Counted from the stretch's first letter, positions 7,134 to 14,697 are shown. The stretch: DNA of 21,964 nucleotides from Kmv42 sp040757455 (GCA_040757455.1 JBFLXE010000033.1:1-21964); one strand, 5' to 3'. Program-made: numbers and translations. Notes: a model not told the origin generated them from the sequence alone.

Positions 7134-7156
7134 CACCCTGAGCCTGTCGAAGGGTG
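7134..7156 (+). repeat. hairpin repeat, GAGCYTGTMGA-loop family, copy 2
   Basis: CACCCT (7134-7139) pairs with AGGGTG (7151-7156) around the loop GAGCCTGTCGA. This motif (CCCTGAGCCTGTCGAAGGG) is, from memory, a very widespread REP-like sequence in many bacteria. It is the opposite-facing partner of the element at 7104-7126, separated from it by 7 nt. Confidence 0.8.
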
Positions 7157-7157
7157 G

Positions 7158-7176
7158 ATTGTCCGAGCCGGACAAT
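7158..7176. repeat. 8-bp perfect hairpin downstream of purL
   Basis: ATTGTCCG (7158-7165), loop AGC, CGGACAAT (7169-7176). There is no T run after it, so it is not a classical intrinsic terminator. ATTGTC (7158-7163) can also pair with GACAAT (7126-7131), which would enclose the hairpin at 7134-7156. The region therefore offers two mutually exclusive folds. Confidence 0.6.
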
Positions 7177-7253
7177 GACAGAATGGAAATTTTAGACAGG
7201 CTCTATATCTCAAATATATATTCGCGATAAATGTTTCATATTCCTTTGTGCTG

Positions 7254-7264
7254 ACGTGTCACGT
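7254..7264. promoter_or_regulatory. short palindrome ACGTG-T-CACGT, possible operator
   Basis: A perfect 5+1+5 palindrome lies 50 nt before the ATG at 7314. No regulator can be named, and an 11-bp palindrome can occur by chance. The gene downstream has no visible Shine-Dalgarno and no clear -35/-10 pair. Confidence 0.25.
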
Positions 7265-7313
7265 AGGCGTTTGAATCATAGATTATTTTATTGGGCTGTG
7301 ATATATTTTTTTT

Positions 7314-9149
7314 ATGATTCATGATCTGAGGTTTCACGGTAGCACAGGTCCCGTGGAATACTTCGCTTTAGTCGGCGGAGCCAGCTCGTACAGCACATAT
7401 TTTTACGAAGAAAATCCGTCCAGCATAAGATTTTTCTCCAGAGGAAACGAATTCACGATGTCACTTGACGGTGTCCATTATAAAGGGACCGGCGGGAGTT
7501 TCTGCGAATACATGTTCGGCGTAGAGAAACCTTTCAAAGATTTAATGAAAAAGATTATAGCAAACAGGCTCATAATGTTTGGCGCCTTCCTGGATGATGA
7601 CGAAAAAGTCGTTTTCACAAATGATACGGAGGGAAAGGAGTCATTCTACCGCATCTTTCTTCACGGACATGCCGTGAAAAATTACTACTTTTTTGTCTCG
7701 TCAGACTTCAGTGGAGAATATAAAAAAAGGCAGAAACATATTCTCGGTGCTGTCGGAAAATTTTTAAAGAGAACAGATCTCCTCATTGATGAATACCAGG
7801 ATACAGAACTGCTGAAGGAATTCATATCCGCTCTGGATGAGCAGGATTCTACTGTCTTTATATTCAAGCTCATTCACAGGGGGAATCAGGAATTTTACAA
7901 GGCATTCAGAGATCTTTATTTTAAAGGAAGGATGCTGTCTCACAGTGAAGAACTTTACATTGGCGATGTGGCATCAAGATATGAGATTGATCTTTACCAG
8001 CAGGAACGGATGAAGATAGATATAATGTATAAACATCCTGATAATAAGCCAGTTGTCGATGAATACAGAGACATTCTTGTTAGTGCGATCGCTCGCGAGA
8101 CTTTCGAGGATTCCGAATATGCGCGGCTCAAGAGGCTGCGCACTCTTGGAATAAGAAACAACATACCGAGCGTCCTTTTCGAGACTCTTGATGACCTGCT
8201 CCTGAAAGGCGAGAAGATTCAGGAAACCGAAGAACCGGACTATCTCAGGGAGACCCGCTCCATACTTCAGAGCCTTTTTTTCAAGGATCCTTCACTCAAG
8301 CAGCATATAATAAATGAAGATATTATTAGATTGCTGAAAGCCAAACAGATGGCTATTGTACAGGGAGACAAGGGTTTTGAGCAGATACTCCTGGATACCG
8401 TGAGGGCATGTGATGAAATCGTACGCGAAAACAATGATTATAGCCTCTTTGAGGAATTTACCTCGATAGTCACATATTTTGACAGGTTTGACAACGTCTG
8501 TAACCTGTTAACCCAGTTGGCCTTTATGGAGAATATGACATTTACGGAGGACTCCTTAAGAAGCTTGATAGGAAATAAGAGGGAGTTCGACAAATTGGAC
8601 AAGAAGTTCTACGATGAGATATTCATAGACGGACTGCTAAGCAACAAATATATCGCCAGTTATGGAAAATTGAAAATAAGCACACTGGCGAAGGGAATAA
8701 AAAAGGTCTCTGCGGGAGATTCCTCATTGAGAGACGTGGTAAATGAATTGGCAGTGATCAGCCACGAGGAGATGCTTTATCATCATGTTCATGCTGCCCT
8801 GAAAGAGAGAATGCGCAGTCTTTTCCCGGGACTGGATACGAAAAAAGCAAGAGACAAAATAAGGGAAGATATTTCGCGAGAGCTTTCCGCGAAAGGTTTT
8901 ATCGGGGATATCTCCAAGAGGCTATTTGATAAGGTATTCTTTGACCTTAAGAAAGAGTCTTTCTATATGAACCACCTTCTGCCTCTCATCATTCAGACCG
9001 GAGATATCGGTTTGAGGGAAGATTTCCTCAACAACAGCGGCCTCGACAGATTCTATGTTGAAACTTTGGAGAGGGAATATTTTGAAAAGAAAGAACTGGA
9101 ACCGGTTCTCCTTGAATCTCTTCTTATTGGAGGCGGCGAGCGGATTTGA
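7314..9149 (+). CDS. large uncharacterised protein resembling TIGR04442
   Basis: A 611-residue soluble protein with no signal peptide or membrane segment. From memory it resembles the uncharacterised TIGR04442 family of Geobacter-like and Nitrospirota genomes. The N-terminal 130 residues look beta-rich (DLRFHGSTGPVEYFALVGG; IRFFSRGNEFTMSLDGV; GTGGSFCEYMFGV; NYYFFVSSDFSGEY). The rest is mostly helical and charged. I see no catalytic motif. The last seven codons (IGGGERI) are read from the complement of the tRNA-Cys 3' end, giving a 22-nt convergent overlap. Either the native stop was lost or the family simply ends here. The ATG at 7314 follows a T run with no ribosome site. The gene appears to be alone on this strand, separated from purL by a repeat-rich gap. 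Its function is unknown. Confidence 0.8.
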   Translation: MIHDLRFHGSTGPVEYFALVGGASSYSTYFYEENPSSIRFFSRGNEFTMSLDGVHYKGTGGSFCEYMFGVEKPFKDLMKKIIANRLIMFGAFLDDDEKVVFTNDTEGKESFYRIFLHGHAVKNYYFFVSSDFSGEYKKRQKHILGAVGKFLKRTDLLIDEYQDTELLKEFISALDEQDSTVFIFKLIHRGNQEFYKAFRDLYFKGRMLSHSEELYIGDVASRYEIDLYQQERMKIDIMYKHPDNKPVVDEYRDILVSAIARETFEDSEYARLKRLRTLGIRNNIPSVLFETLDDLLLKGEKIQETEEPDYLRETRSILQSLFFKDPSLKQHIINEDIIRLLKAKQMAIVQGDKGFEQILLDTVRACDEIVRENNDYSLFEEFTSIVTYFDRFDNVCNLLTQLAFMENMTFTEDSLRSLIGNKREFDKLDKKFYDEIFIDGLLSNKYIASYGKLKISTLAKGIKKVSAGDSSLRDVVNELAVISHEEMLYHHVHAALKERMRSLFPGLDTKKARDKIREDISRELSAKGFIGDISKRLFDKVFFDLKKESFYMNHLLPLIIQTGDIGLREDFLNNSGLDRFYVETLEREYFEKKELEPVLLESLLIGGGERI

Positions 9150-9203
9150 ACCGCTGCATAAAGGTTTTGCAGACCTCTCCCTTAGCCACTTGGGTACGCC
9201 GCC
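9128..9203 (-). tRNA. tRNA-Cys (GCA anticodon)
   Basis: On the minus strand: 7-bp acceptor GGCGGCG/CGCCGCC, anticodon arm GAGGT-CTGCAAA-ACCTT with anticodon GCA, T arm AGCGG-TTCAAAT-CCGCT, discriminator U and an encoded CCA (9128-9130). The 3' end overlaps the last 22 nt of the convergent CDS ending at 9149. It is probably co-transcribed after tRNA-Gly, with 102 nt between them. Confidence 0.97.
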
Positions 9204-9216
9204 GTTTATAGCCAAA

Positions 9217-9251
9217 AGCTATGAGCACAAAGCAAAGAGTTCAGAGTGATT
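9217..9251. repeat. 7-nt-period array, arm 1, between the two tRNAs
   Basis: Five consecutive heptamers each begin with AG: AGCTATG, AGCACAA, AGCAAAG, AGTTCAG, AGTGATT. Unit sequence varies but the AG anchor keeps exact 7-nt phase. It is inverted relative to the second arm at 9271-9305 (AGAGTTC here, GAACTCT there). Confidence 0.6.
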
Positions 9252-9270
9252 AAAAGGAAATAGTCTTGTA

Positions 9271-9305
9271 ACTCTTGACTACGAACTCTATGCTAAATGC
9301 TAATA
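9271..9305. repeat. 7-nt-period array, arm 2, abutting tRNA-Gly
   Basis: Five heptamers: ACTCTTG, ACTACGA, ACTCTAT, GCTAAAT, GCTAATA, each starting with RCT. On the minus strand they read NNNNAGY, the same format as arm 1. The array ends at 9305, and the encoded CCA of tRNA-Gly starts at 9306. It therefore forms the 3' trailer of the tRNA-Gly precursor. Confidence 0.6.
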
Positions 9306-9381
9306 TGGAGCGGGAAACGGGGTTCGAACCCGCGACCCCAACCTTGGCAAGGTTGTGCTCTACCAGCTGAGCTATTCCCGC
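9306..9381 (-). tRNA. tRNA-Gly (GCC anticodon)
   Basis: On the minus strand: acceptor GCGGGAA/TTCCCGC, D arm GCTC-AGCTGGTA-GAGC, anticodon arm CAACC-TTGCCAA-GGTTG with anticodon GCC, T arm GCGGG-TTCGAAC-CCCGT, discriminator U and encoded CCA (9306-9308). It lies first in a two-tRNA unit with tRNA-Cys. Confidence 0.98.
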
Positions 9382-9392
9382 ATTTGTGCCCC

Positions 9393-9422
9393 TTAACTTG
9401 TCAACAGATTATAAGCTATAAT
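9393..9422 (+). promoter_or_regulatory. sigma-70-like promoter for trpE
   Basis: TTAACT (9393-9398), an 18-nt spacer and a perfect TATAAT (9417-9422), 39 nt before the TTG start of trpE. The leader is too short for a leader peptide plus attenuator or a T-box. Confidence 0.5.
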
Positions 9423-9436
9423 GAACGATGTTACTA
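9408..9436 (-). promoter_or_regulatory. divergent promoter for the tRNA-Gly/tRNA-Cys unit
   Basis: ATTATA on the + strand at 9408-9413 is a perfect TATAAT on the minus strand, 26 nt before the mature tRNA-Gly 5' end. The -35 position (TAGTAA, 9431-9436 read on the minus strand) is a weak match. The two opposing -10 boxes sit back to back in ATTATAAGCTATAAT, so the trpE and tRNA promoters overlap. Confidence 0.4.
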
Positions 9437-9461
9437 AAAATACTAATCGAAAGGACTGATT

Positions 9462-10985
9462 TTGTCAATACTACTTCCTGATTTAGAAAGCTTTAAGTCT
9501 CTCTCATTAAAAGGAAATCTCATCCCGGTCTATGGAGAGATACTGGCCGATACTGAAACACCTGTCTCCGCAGCAATCAAGCTTGGCGGTTCACCGTCAT
9601 TCCTCCTTGAGAGTATGATCGGCGGAGAGAAATGGGCAAGATATTCCTTTCTCGGTTCGAGACCGTCAAGGATCCTGAGAAGCTGGGGTAACAAGATAGA
9701 GATAAAGGATAATGAATCGGGGACCCGAACATTCGAAATCGACAATCCCTTTGATGTGATAAAGAAGGAACTCACATCTTACAGTCCCGTTGACGTCTCT
9801 GATTTGCCGCGCTTTTACGGCGGCCTCGTCGGGTATATCGGATACGATATGGTCAGGTATTTCGAACAGATTCCTGATGAAAGGAGGCCGGGACTTAGAC
9901 TTCCCGATGTTTTTTTGATGGTCACAGATACTGTGGTGATATTCGACAATTTCAAAGGAAAGATAAAGGTCGTCTCAAACGCTCACATAAACAATAAGTC
10001 CCCCGAGGATGCTTACAGAGAAGCGGGGGGGAAAATTGAAGGCATAATTGAAAAATTAAGGAAAGTCCTTCCCAAGGGCCGGAGGAAAAAGGGTGAAAAG
10101 ATAAAGACTCATGAGGAAGCTTCGGATATTCATGGCTATGCGTTTTTAACAACAGAGGAGTCCTTCGAAAACTCAGTTCTTCGGGCTAAGGAATACATTT
10201 TGTCAGGAGATATAATACAGGTTGTCCTTTCACAAAGACTCGAGAGGGAATTTAACCTTGACCCGTTTAACATATATAGGGCACTGCGTGTCATTAATCC
10301 ATCGCCCTATATGTACTATATTGATACAGGTGATGCGCAGCTTGTCGGTTCCTCACCCGAGATACTGGTGAGGCTTGAAGGCAGAAAGATAATACTGAGG
10401 CCCATAGCCGGCACACGGAGGAGGGGCAAAACAGAGGAGGAGGACAGAAACCTTGAGGAAGAGCTCAAAACTGATCCTAAGGAGATTGCAGAACATATAA
10501 TGCTCGTTGATCTCGGCAGGAATGATGTCGGCAGAGTCGCCGAGATAGGCTCGGTGAAGGTAACAGAAATGATGAATGTTGAAAGATATAGTCACGTAAT
10601 GCATCTTGTCTCGAATGTGGAAGGCACCCTCAAAAGAGGTCTTGATGCCTTCGACGTTCTTGGAGCATGTTTCCCTGCCGGCACGGTGACGGGAGCACCA
10701 AAGGTGAGGGCAATGGAGATAATCGAGGAACTGGAATCTCTGAAAAGAGGGCCGTATGCAGGTGCCGTCGGATACCTGAGTTATTCGGGCAATATGGACA
10801 CATGCATTACCATCAGAACTCTCATCATTAAAGGCAATAAGGTCTATGTTCAAACCGGTGCAGGCATAGTCGCTGACTCAGTTCCACATAGAGAGTATGA
10901 GGAGACCCTGAATAAGGCGATGGGTATGATGAAAGCAGTTGATTTAGCGGAGAATGAATTGGACCTCTCACGTTACAGGGAGTAA
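9462..10985 (+). CDS. trpE: anthranilate synthase component I
   Basis: A 507-residue chorismate-utilising enzyme. With TrpG it makes anthranilate from chorismate and glutamine-derived ammonia, the first committed step of tryptophan synthesis. LLES at residues 48-51 is the tryptophan feedback site. The C-terminal catalytic domain shows NPSPYMYYID, GSSPEILVRL, RPIAGTRRRGKTEEED, DLGRNDVGRV, GTVTGAPKVRAMEIIEELE and YVQTGAGIVADSVP. All expected residues are present, and the length is normal. The TTG start at 9462 is supported by AAGGA (9451-9455), 6 nt upstream; no nearby ATG is in frame. trpG follows after 2 nt. Regulation by feedback inhibition is expected. No attenuator is visible. Confidence 0.97.
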   Translation: MSILLPDLESFKSLSLKGNLIPVYGEILADTETPVSAAIKLGGSPSFLLESMIGGEKWARYSFLGSRPSRILRSWGNKIEIKDNESGTRTFEIDNPFDVIKKELTSYSPVDVSDLPRFYGGLVGYIGYDMVRYFEQIPDERRPGLRLPDVFLMVTDTVVIFDNFKGKIKVVSNAHINNKSPEDAYREAGGKIEGIIEKLRKVLPKGRRKKGEKIKTHEEASDIHGYAFLTTEESFENSVLRAKEYILSGDIIQVVLSQRLEREFNLDPFNIYRALRVINPSPYMYYIDTGDAQLVGSSPEILVRLEGRKIILRPIAGTRRRGKTEEEDRNLEEELKTDPKEIAEHIMLVDLGRNDVGRVAEIGSVKVTEMMNVERYSHVMHLVSNVEGTLKRGLDAFDVLGACFPAGTVTGAPKVRAMEIIEELESLKRGPYAGAVGYLSYSGNMDTCITIRTLIIKGNKVYVQTGAGIVADSVPHREYEETLNKAMGMMKAVDLAENELDLSRYRE

Positions 10986-10987
10986 GA

Positions 10988-11554
10988 ATGTTGTTAATGA
11001 TAGATAACTACGACTCGTTCACATACAATCTCGTTCAATATCTGGGAGAGCTTGGCGAGGATATAATAGTCTTCAGAAATGATAAGATTACGATCGGCAG
11101 GATAAAAGAATTGAATCCTCACAGGATTGTTATATCGCCAGGCCCCTGCACTCCCAAAGAGGCTGGCGTCTCAATTGAAGTCATAAGAAATTTTTCTGGC
11201 CAGATACCAATTCTCGGCGTTTGTCTCGGCCATCAGTCAATAGGTGCGGCTTTCGGAGGGGACATAATCAGGGCACCGCGCCTGATGCACGGCAAGACCT
11301 CCCAGATATATCATGATGGGAAAACAATCTTTGAAGGTCTCCCGAATCCCTTTGAGGCAACGAGATATCACTCTCTTGTCATCAAGAGAGAGACGCTTCC
11401 TGATTGCCTCGATATTACGGCATGTACCGACATTGGCGAGATAATGGGTGTAAGACATAAGAAATTTATAGTGGAAGGTGTACAGTTCCATCCTGAATCG
11501 ATACTTACAAAGGTGGGGAGGGACCTCCTGAGAAACTTTCTGAGATTGGGATGA
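10988..11554 (+). CDS. trpG: anthranilate synthase component II (glutamine amidotransferase)
   Basis: A 188-residue class I glutaminase that feeds ammonia to TrpE. Motifs: MIDNYDSFTYNLVQYL at the N-terminus; SPGPCTPKEAG (50-60), the oxyanion strand region; GVCLGHQSIGAAFGG with nucleophile Cys79; HSLVI; and QFHPESILT with His168/Glu170, completing the Cys-His-Glu triad. It is unfused and of normal length. The ATG at 10988 is preceded by AGGGAG (10977-10982), which lies inside the trpE end. In many bacteria this subunit also serves PabB for folate synthesis. No pabB is in view, so a dual role is possible but untested. Confidence 0.97.
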   Translation: MLLMIDNYDSFTYNLVQYLGELGEDIIVFRNDKITIGRIKELNPHRIVISPGPCTPKEAGVSIEVIRNFSGQIPILGVCLGHQSIGAAFGGDIIRAPRLMHGKTSQIYHDGKTIFEGLPNPFEATRYHSLVIKRETLPDCLDITACTDIGEIMGVRHKKFIVEGVQFHPESILTKVGRDLLRNFLRLG

Positions 11555-11580
11555 TGCGCGATGCATGATACATGCAAATG
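11553..11580. repeat. short 7-nt-period array between trpG and trpD
   Basis: Heptamers GATGCGC, GATGCAT and GATACAT, followed by a decayed GCAAATG, begin at the trpG stop codon itself. The GATNNNN format matches the array inside purL (5773-5843). Confidence 0.5.
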
Positions 11581-11605
11581 AAAAAATATTTTAGGAAATA
11601 AAGAC

Positions 11606-12616
11606 ATGATCAAGGAAGCAATAAATATGCTCGTGAACCATATCAACCTCTCAGAGGGGGAAATGTCCGAGTGCGTGAAGGAGATTATGGAGGGAAGGGC
11701 AACAGAAGCCCAGATCGGCGGTTTTCTCGCAGCTCTGAGAATCAAAGGTGAGACGGTCGAGGAAATAACTGGTGCGGCAAGAATCATGAGGGAAAAAGCG
11801 ACCACTATAAAAGCGCCCGAGGGCGTTCTGGATACCTGTGGCACAGGCGGTGACATGTCTCACACTTTTAATATTTCTACGACAACGGCTTTTGTGGTTG
11901 CTGCCGCCGGAGTTCCTGTTGCGAAACATGGCAACCGGTCTGTATCGAGCCAGTCAGGGAGTGCTGATCTGCTTGAGGCACTGGGCGTAAAAATAGACCA
12001 GCCTCCTGACAAAGTTGAGAGGTGCCTCTTCGAGACAGGCTTTGGTTTTCTCTTCGCGCCCCTATTCCATCCAGCCATGAAATCTGCGATTGGACCCCGC
12101 AGGGAAATCGGTATTAGAACCATTTTCAACATTCTCGGTCCGATAACGAATCCGGCCGGCGCTAAAAGACAGATACTCGGTGTCTTCTCGGATGAGCTGA
12201 CCGAGACTCTGGCCGTCGTCCTTGAAAATCTCGGCGCAATAGAGGCTATGGTTGTTCACGGCGAGGATGGACTGGATGAAATCAGTATCTCCAGCAGAAC
12301 AAAGATAGCAAGGCTTAAAGACGGAAAAGTAAAAAGTTTCTTTCTTGAACCGGAAGATTTCGGCATATGGCGGGAAGACATCGAACAAATTCGTGGAGGA
12401 AACAAGGAGAAAAATGCGGCTATTACGGTGTCGATTCTTAATGGCGAAAAGGGTCCTAAAAGGAACATAGTGCTGATGAACTCTGCCGCTGCCCTGGTTG
12501 TTGCGGGAAAGACAGAGGATCTCCGGATTGCTCTGGAGATGGCGGCGGATTCGATAGATTCCGGCCGGGCGAGGAATAAACTCGAAGAGGTGCGAAAAAT
12601 AAGCAATGCTCTTTAA
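11606..12616 (+). CDS. trpD: anthranilate phosphoribosyltransferase
   Basis: A 336-residue enzyme that joins anthranilate to PRPP, the second step of the tryptophan branch. Motifs in order: DTCGTGGD (residues 76-83), the PRPP-binding glycine loop; FNISTTTAFV; KHGNRSVSSQSGSAD (107-121); GFLFAPLFHPAMK; and GPRREIGIRTIFNILGPITNPA. All are intact and the length is normal. The ATG at 11606 has AGGA (11593-11596) 9 nt upstream. The 51-nt gap from trpG holds a small heptamer array. trpC, trpF, trpB and trpA do not follow: the next gene, with its own perfect AGGAGG, belongs to sugar-nucleotide metabolism. The trp genes are therefore split in this genome. Confidence 0.97.
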   Translation: MIKEAINMLVNHINLSEGEMSECVKEIMEGRATEAQIGGFLAALRIKGETVEEITGAARIMREKATTIKAPEGVLDTCGTGGDMSHTFNISTTTAFVVAAAGVPVAKHGNRSVSSQSGSADLLEALGVKIDQPPDKVERCLFETGFGFLFAPLFHPAMKSAIGPRREIGIRTIFNILGPITNPAGAKRQILGVFSDELTETLAVVLENLGAIEAMVVHGEDGLDEISISSRTKIARLKDGKVKSFFLEPEDFGIWREDIEQIRGGNKEKNAAITVSILNGEKGPKRNIVLMNSAAALVVAGKTEDLRIALEMAADSIDSGRARNKLEEVRKISNAL

Positions 12617-12661
12617 AGAGATTTTTTGTGTCTGCACCGGGGATGACTGTCAGGAGGACAT

Positions 12662-13582
12662 TTGGCTGTTAGGGTAGGCGTTATAGGAGTTGGATATTTG
12701 GGTCGGCATCACGCCCGGATTTATTCGGAACTTGAAGATGCAGAACTTGTCGCAGTCGTTGACATTGAAAAAGAAAAGGCAGACACGTATGCGGAAAAAT
12801 ACCGATGTCAATCATGTACTGATTACAGGGATATCCTGCATAAAGTCGAAGCGCTGAGCATCGTCACCCCTACGACATCTCACTTTAATATTGCCCTCGA
12901 TTGCCTGAAGGCAGGCAAGGATATATTGATAGAAAAGCCAATTACGGTAAATATCACCGAGGCTGACGAACTGATCAAAAGTTCGGAGGTCACCGGCCGA
13001 ATTGTGCAAGTAGGACACCTCGAAAGATATAACTCGGCTGTGCTTGCGGCTTCGGGCATGATCAGACAACCCATGTTTATCGAATCGGAAAGGCTATCGC
13101 CTTTCCTTGGCCGTGGAATAGATGTTGACGTCACGCTTGACCTCATGATTCACGACATAGACATCATTCTCAGCCTGGTTTCGTCGCCAATTAGGGAAAT
13201 GAGAGCTGTAGGGGCGAAGGTTCTTACGGACAAGATCGATGTAGCTAAAGCATGGCTGGAATTCGACAACGGATGCATGGCGCTGGCTACCGTTAGCCGC
13301 CTGTCCCCAGAGAAGCAGAGAAAGCTCAAGGTGTTTCAACAGGATGCATACATATGCATTGATTACCAGACTGCAGAGGTGAAACGCCATTTCCGCACTG
13401 AAGAGGGTGGGATATCTTCCGAGATAAGAAAACCCGAAAATATGGAACCTCTGAAGGAGGAGCTCAAAGATTTTCTCCGCTGTGTCCGCGAGAGAAAAAA
13501 ACCGACAGTATCTGCAAAAGAAGGAAGAGAAGCGTTGAAGGTGGTTCTCGAAATATCAGCCATTATAAATAACGGAAAATGA
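12662..13582 (+). CDS. gnnA: Gfo/Idh/MocA oxidoreductase, probable UDP-GlcNAc 3-dehydrogenase
   Basis: A 306-residue NAD-dependent dehydrogenase: Rossmann N-domain with GVIGVGYLGRHHAR (residues 6-19), VVDIEKEKA, ILIEKPITVN with the EKP lysine (about 92), QVGHLERYN (117-124) and LMIHDIDIIL (161-170) with the catalytic-site His. In the UDP-GlcNAc3N pathway GnnA oxidises the 3-OH of UDP-GlcNAc and GnnB then transaminates it. The GnnA call rests on the overlapping DegT aminotransferase and on lpxB next to it. The family alone would also allow other sugar substrates (for example WlbA-like). The TTG at 12662 has a perfect AGGAGG (12652-12657) at 4 nt spacing. The stop overlaps the next ATG (ATGA), giving translational coupling. 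Confidence 0.8.
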   Translation: MAVRVGVIGVGYLGRHHARIYSELEDAELVAVVDIEKEKADTYAEKYRCQSCTDYRDILHKVEALSIVTPTTSHFNIALDCLKAGKDILIEKPITVNITEADELIKSSEVTGRIVQVGHLERYNSAVLAASGMIRQPMFIESERLSPFLGRGIDVDVTLDLMIHDIDIILSLVSSPIREMRAVGAKVLTDKIDVAKAWLEFDNGCMALATVSRLSPEKQRKLKVFQQDAYICIDYQTAEVKRHFRTEEGGISSEIRKPENMEPLKEELKDFLRCVRERKKPTVSAKEGREALKVVLEISAIINNGK

Positions 13583-14697
13583 AAACGAGTGTGGATCAGG
13601 AATCAGTCGTTCAAATGGTTGATTTGAGGAGACAGTTTCAGGAGATCAAAGATGATATAATCTGCGTGTTGACCGAGGTGCTTGAAAGCAGCCAGTATAT
13701 ACTTGGCTCCAAAGTTTCAGATCTCGAAAGGAAGATAGCTGATTTCCACGGCGTCAGGGAAGCAGTGGCCGTTGCCTCCGGTACTGATGCCTTGCATCTA
13801 TCACTTGATGCTATGGGCATAGGTCAAGGGGATGAGGTCATTACAACGCCCTTTACTTTCTTTGCCACTACCGAAGCGATACTGTATACGGGAGCCATTC
13901 CTGTATTTGTTGATATTGACCCGGATACATTCAATATAGATGCAAGCCAGATAGAGGCGTACATGACCACAAAAACGAAAGCGATCTTACCTGTCCATTT
14001 GTTCGGGCATCCCGCAGACATGAAAGCAATAACAAAGATTGCAATGAAATATAGACTCGGGATAATTGAAGATTGTGCTCAGGCGTTTGGCGCAGGAATA
14101 GATGGCAGAATGGTCGGAACTTTTGGAAACGCGGGATGTTTCAGTTTTTATCCCAGCAAAAATCTCGGAGCGTACGGTGACGGTGGCATGATAATACTTA
14201 ACAATTCAAAAATGGCCAGCAGACTGAGAGAGCTGCGAAACCATGGCTTAAGGAGTTCATACAGGCATAGGAGGATCGGGTTTAATAGCAGGCTTGATGA
14301 GATTCAGGCTGGAGTTCTACTTGTGAAATTAAACCGTATCAATGAGTACAACAGTATGAGAAGAAGGAATGCCGCGCTTTACAATGACCTTTTGTCAGGC
14401 AGGGTAAAATGTCCTGTGGAAAAACGCGGTGCATTTCACGTTTTTCACCAGTACACTATTGCAAGCAAGAAGAGAGACGCGATACAGCAAAGACTAAAAG
14501 ACCATAACATATCATCGGTTGTCTATTATCCGGTTCCCTTACACCTTCAGGAGGCGCTTAAATTTCTTGGTTATCGCAGAGGGGATTTCCCCGTAGCCGA
14601 AAAAACAGCCAGAGAAGTCCTTTCTTTGCCTATTTATCCCGAGCTCGACCCATCGACAATAAAGAGGATAGCAGAGATAATAAAAAATGTTGTCTAA
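13579..14697 (+). CDS. gnnB: DegT/DnrJ/EryC1 aminotransferase, probable UDP-GlcNAc3N-forming
   Basis: A 372-residue PLP-dependent sugar aminotransferase. Motifs: VASGTDALHLSLDA (PLP phosphate region, about 65-78); TTPFTFFATTEAI; FVDIDPDTFNID; LPVHLFGHPADM; IEDCAQAFGA with Asp165 for the pyridine nitrogen; and SFYPSKNLGAYGDGG with the PLP lysine at about 194. It overlaps the dehydrogenase by 4 nt (ATGA). The pair most likely converts UDP-GlcNAc to UDP-GlcNAc3N using glutamate, supplying LpxA with an acceptor that gives amide-linked acyl chains in lipid A, as in Acidithiobacillus and Leptospira. Alternative sugar substrates (for an O-antigen or glycan) are possible. The adjacency to lpxB argues for lipid A. 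Confidence 0.8.
   Translation: MKTSVDQESVVQMVDLRRQFQEIKDDIICVLTEVLESSQYILGSKVSDLERKIADFHGVREAVAVASGTDALHLSLDAMGIGQGDEVITTPFTFFATTEAILYTGAIPVFVDIDPDTFNIDASQIEAYMTTKTKAILPVHLFGHPADMKAITKIAMKYRLGIIEDCAQAFGAGIDGRMVGTFGNAGCFSFYPSKNLGAYGDGGMIILNNSKMASRLRELRNHGLRSSYRHRRIGFNSRLDEIQAGVLLVKLNRINEYNSMRRRNAALYNDLLSGRVKCPVEKRGAFHVFHQYTIASKKRDAIQQRLKDHNISSVVYYPVPLHLQEALKFLGYRRGDFPVAEKTAREVLSLPIYPELDPSTIKRIAEIIKNVV

Noticed and set aside
7158..7176. Intrinsic terminator for purL
   Set aside because: Strong hairpin but no U tract follows it, so it is recorded only as a hairpin.
9423..9461. Attenuator or T-box in front of trpE
   Set aside because: Only about 40 nt lie between the -10 box and the start, with no Trp-rich leader peptide and no antiterminator stem.
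10353..10853. 166-codon minus-strand frame within trpE
   Set aside because: Antisense to the TrpE catalytic domain, with no motif or start signal.
12062..12637. 191-codon open frame on the minus strand over trpD
   Set aside because: Shadow of trpD. It lacks family motifs and a ribosome site, while the + strand has all TrpD signatures.
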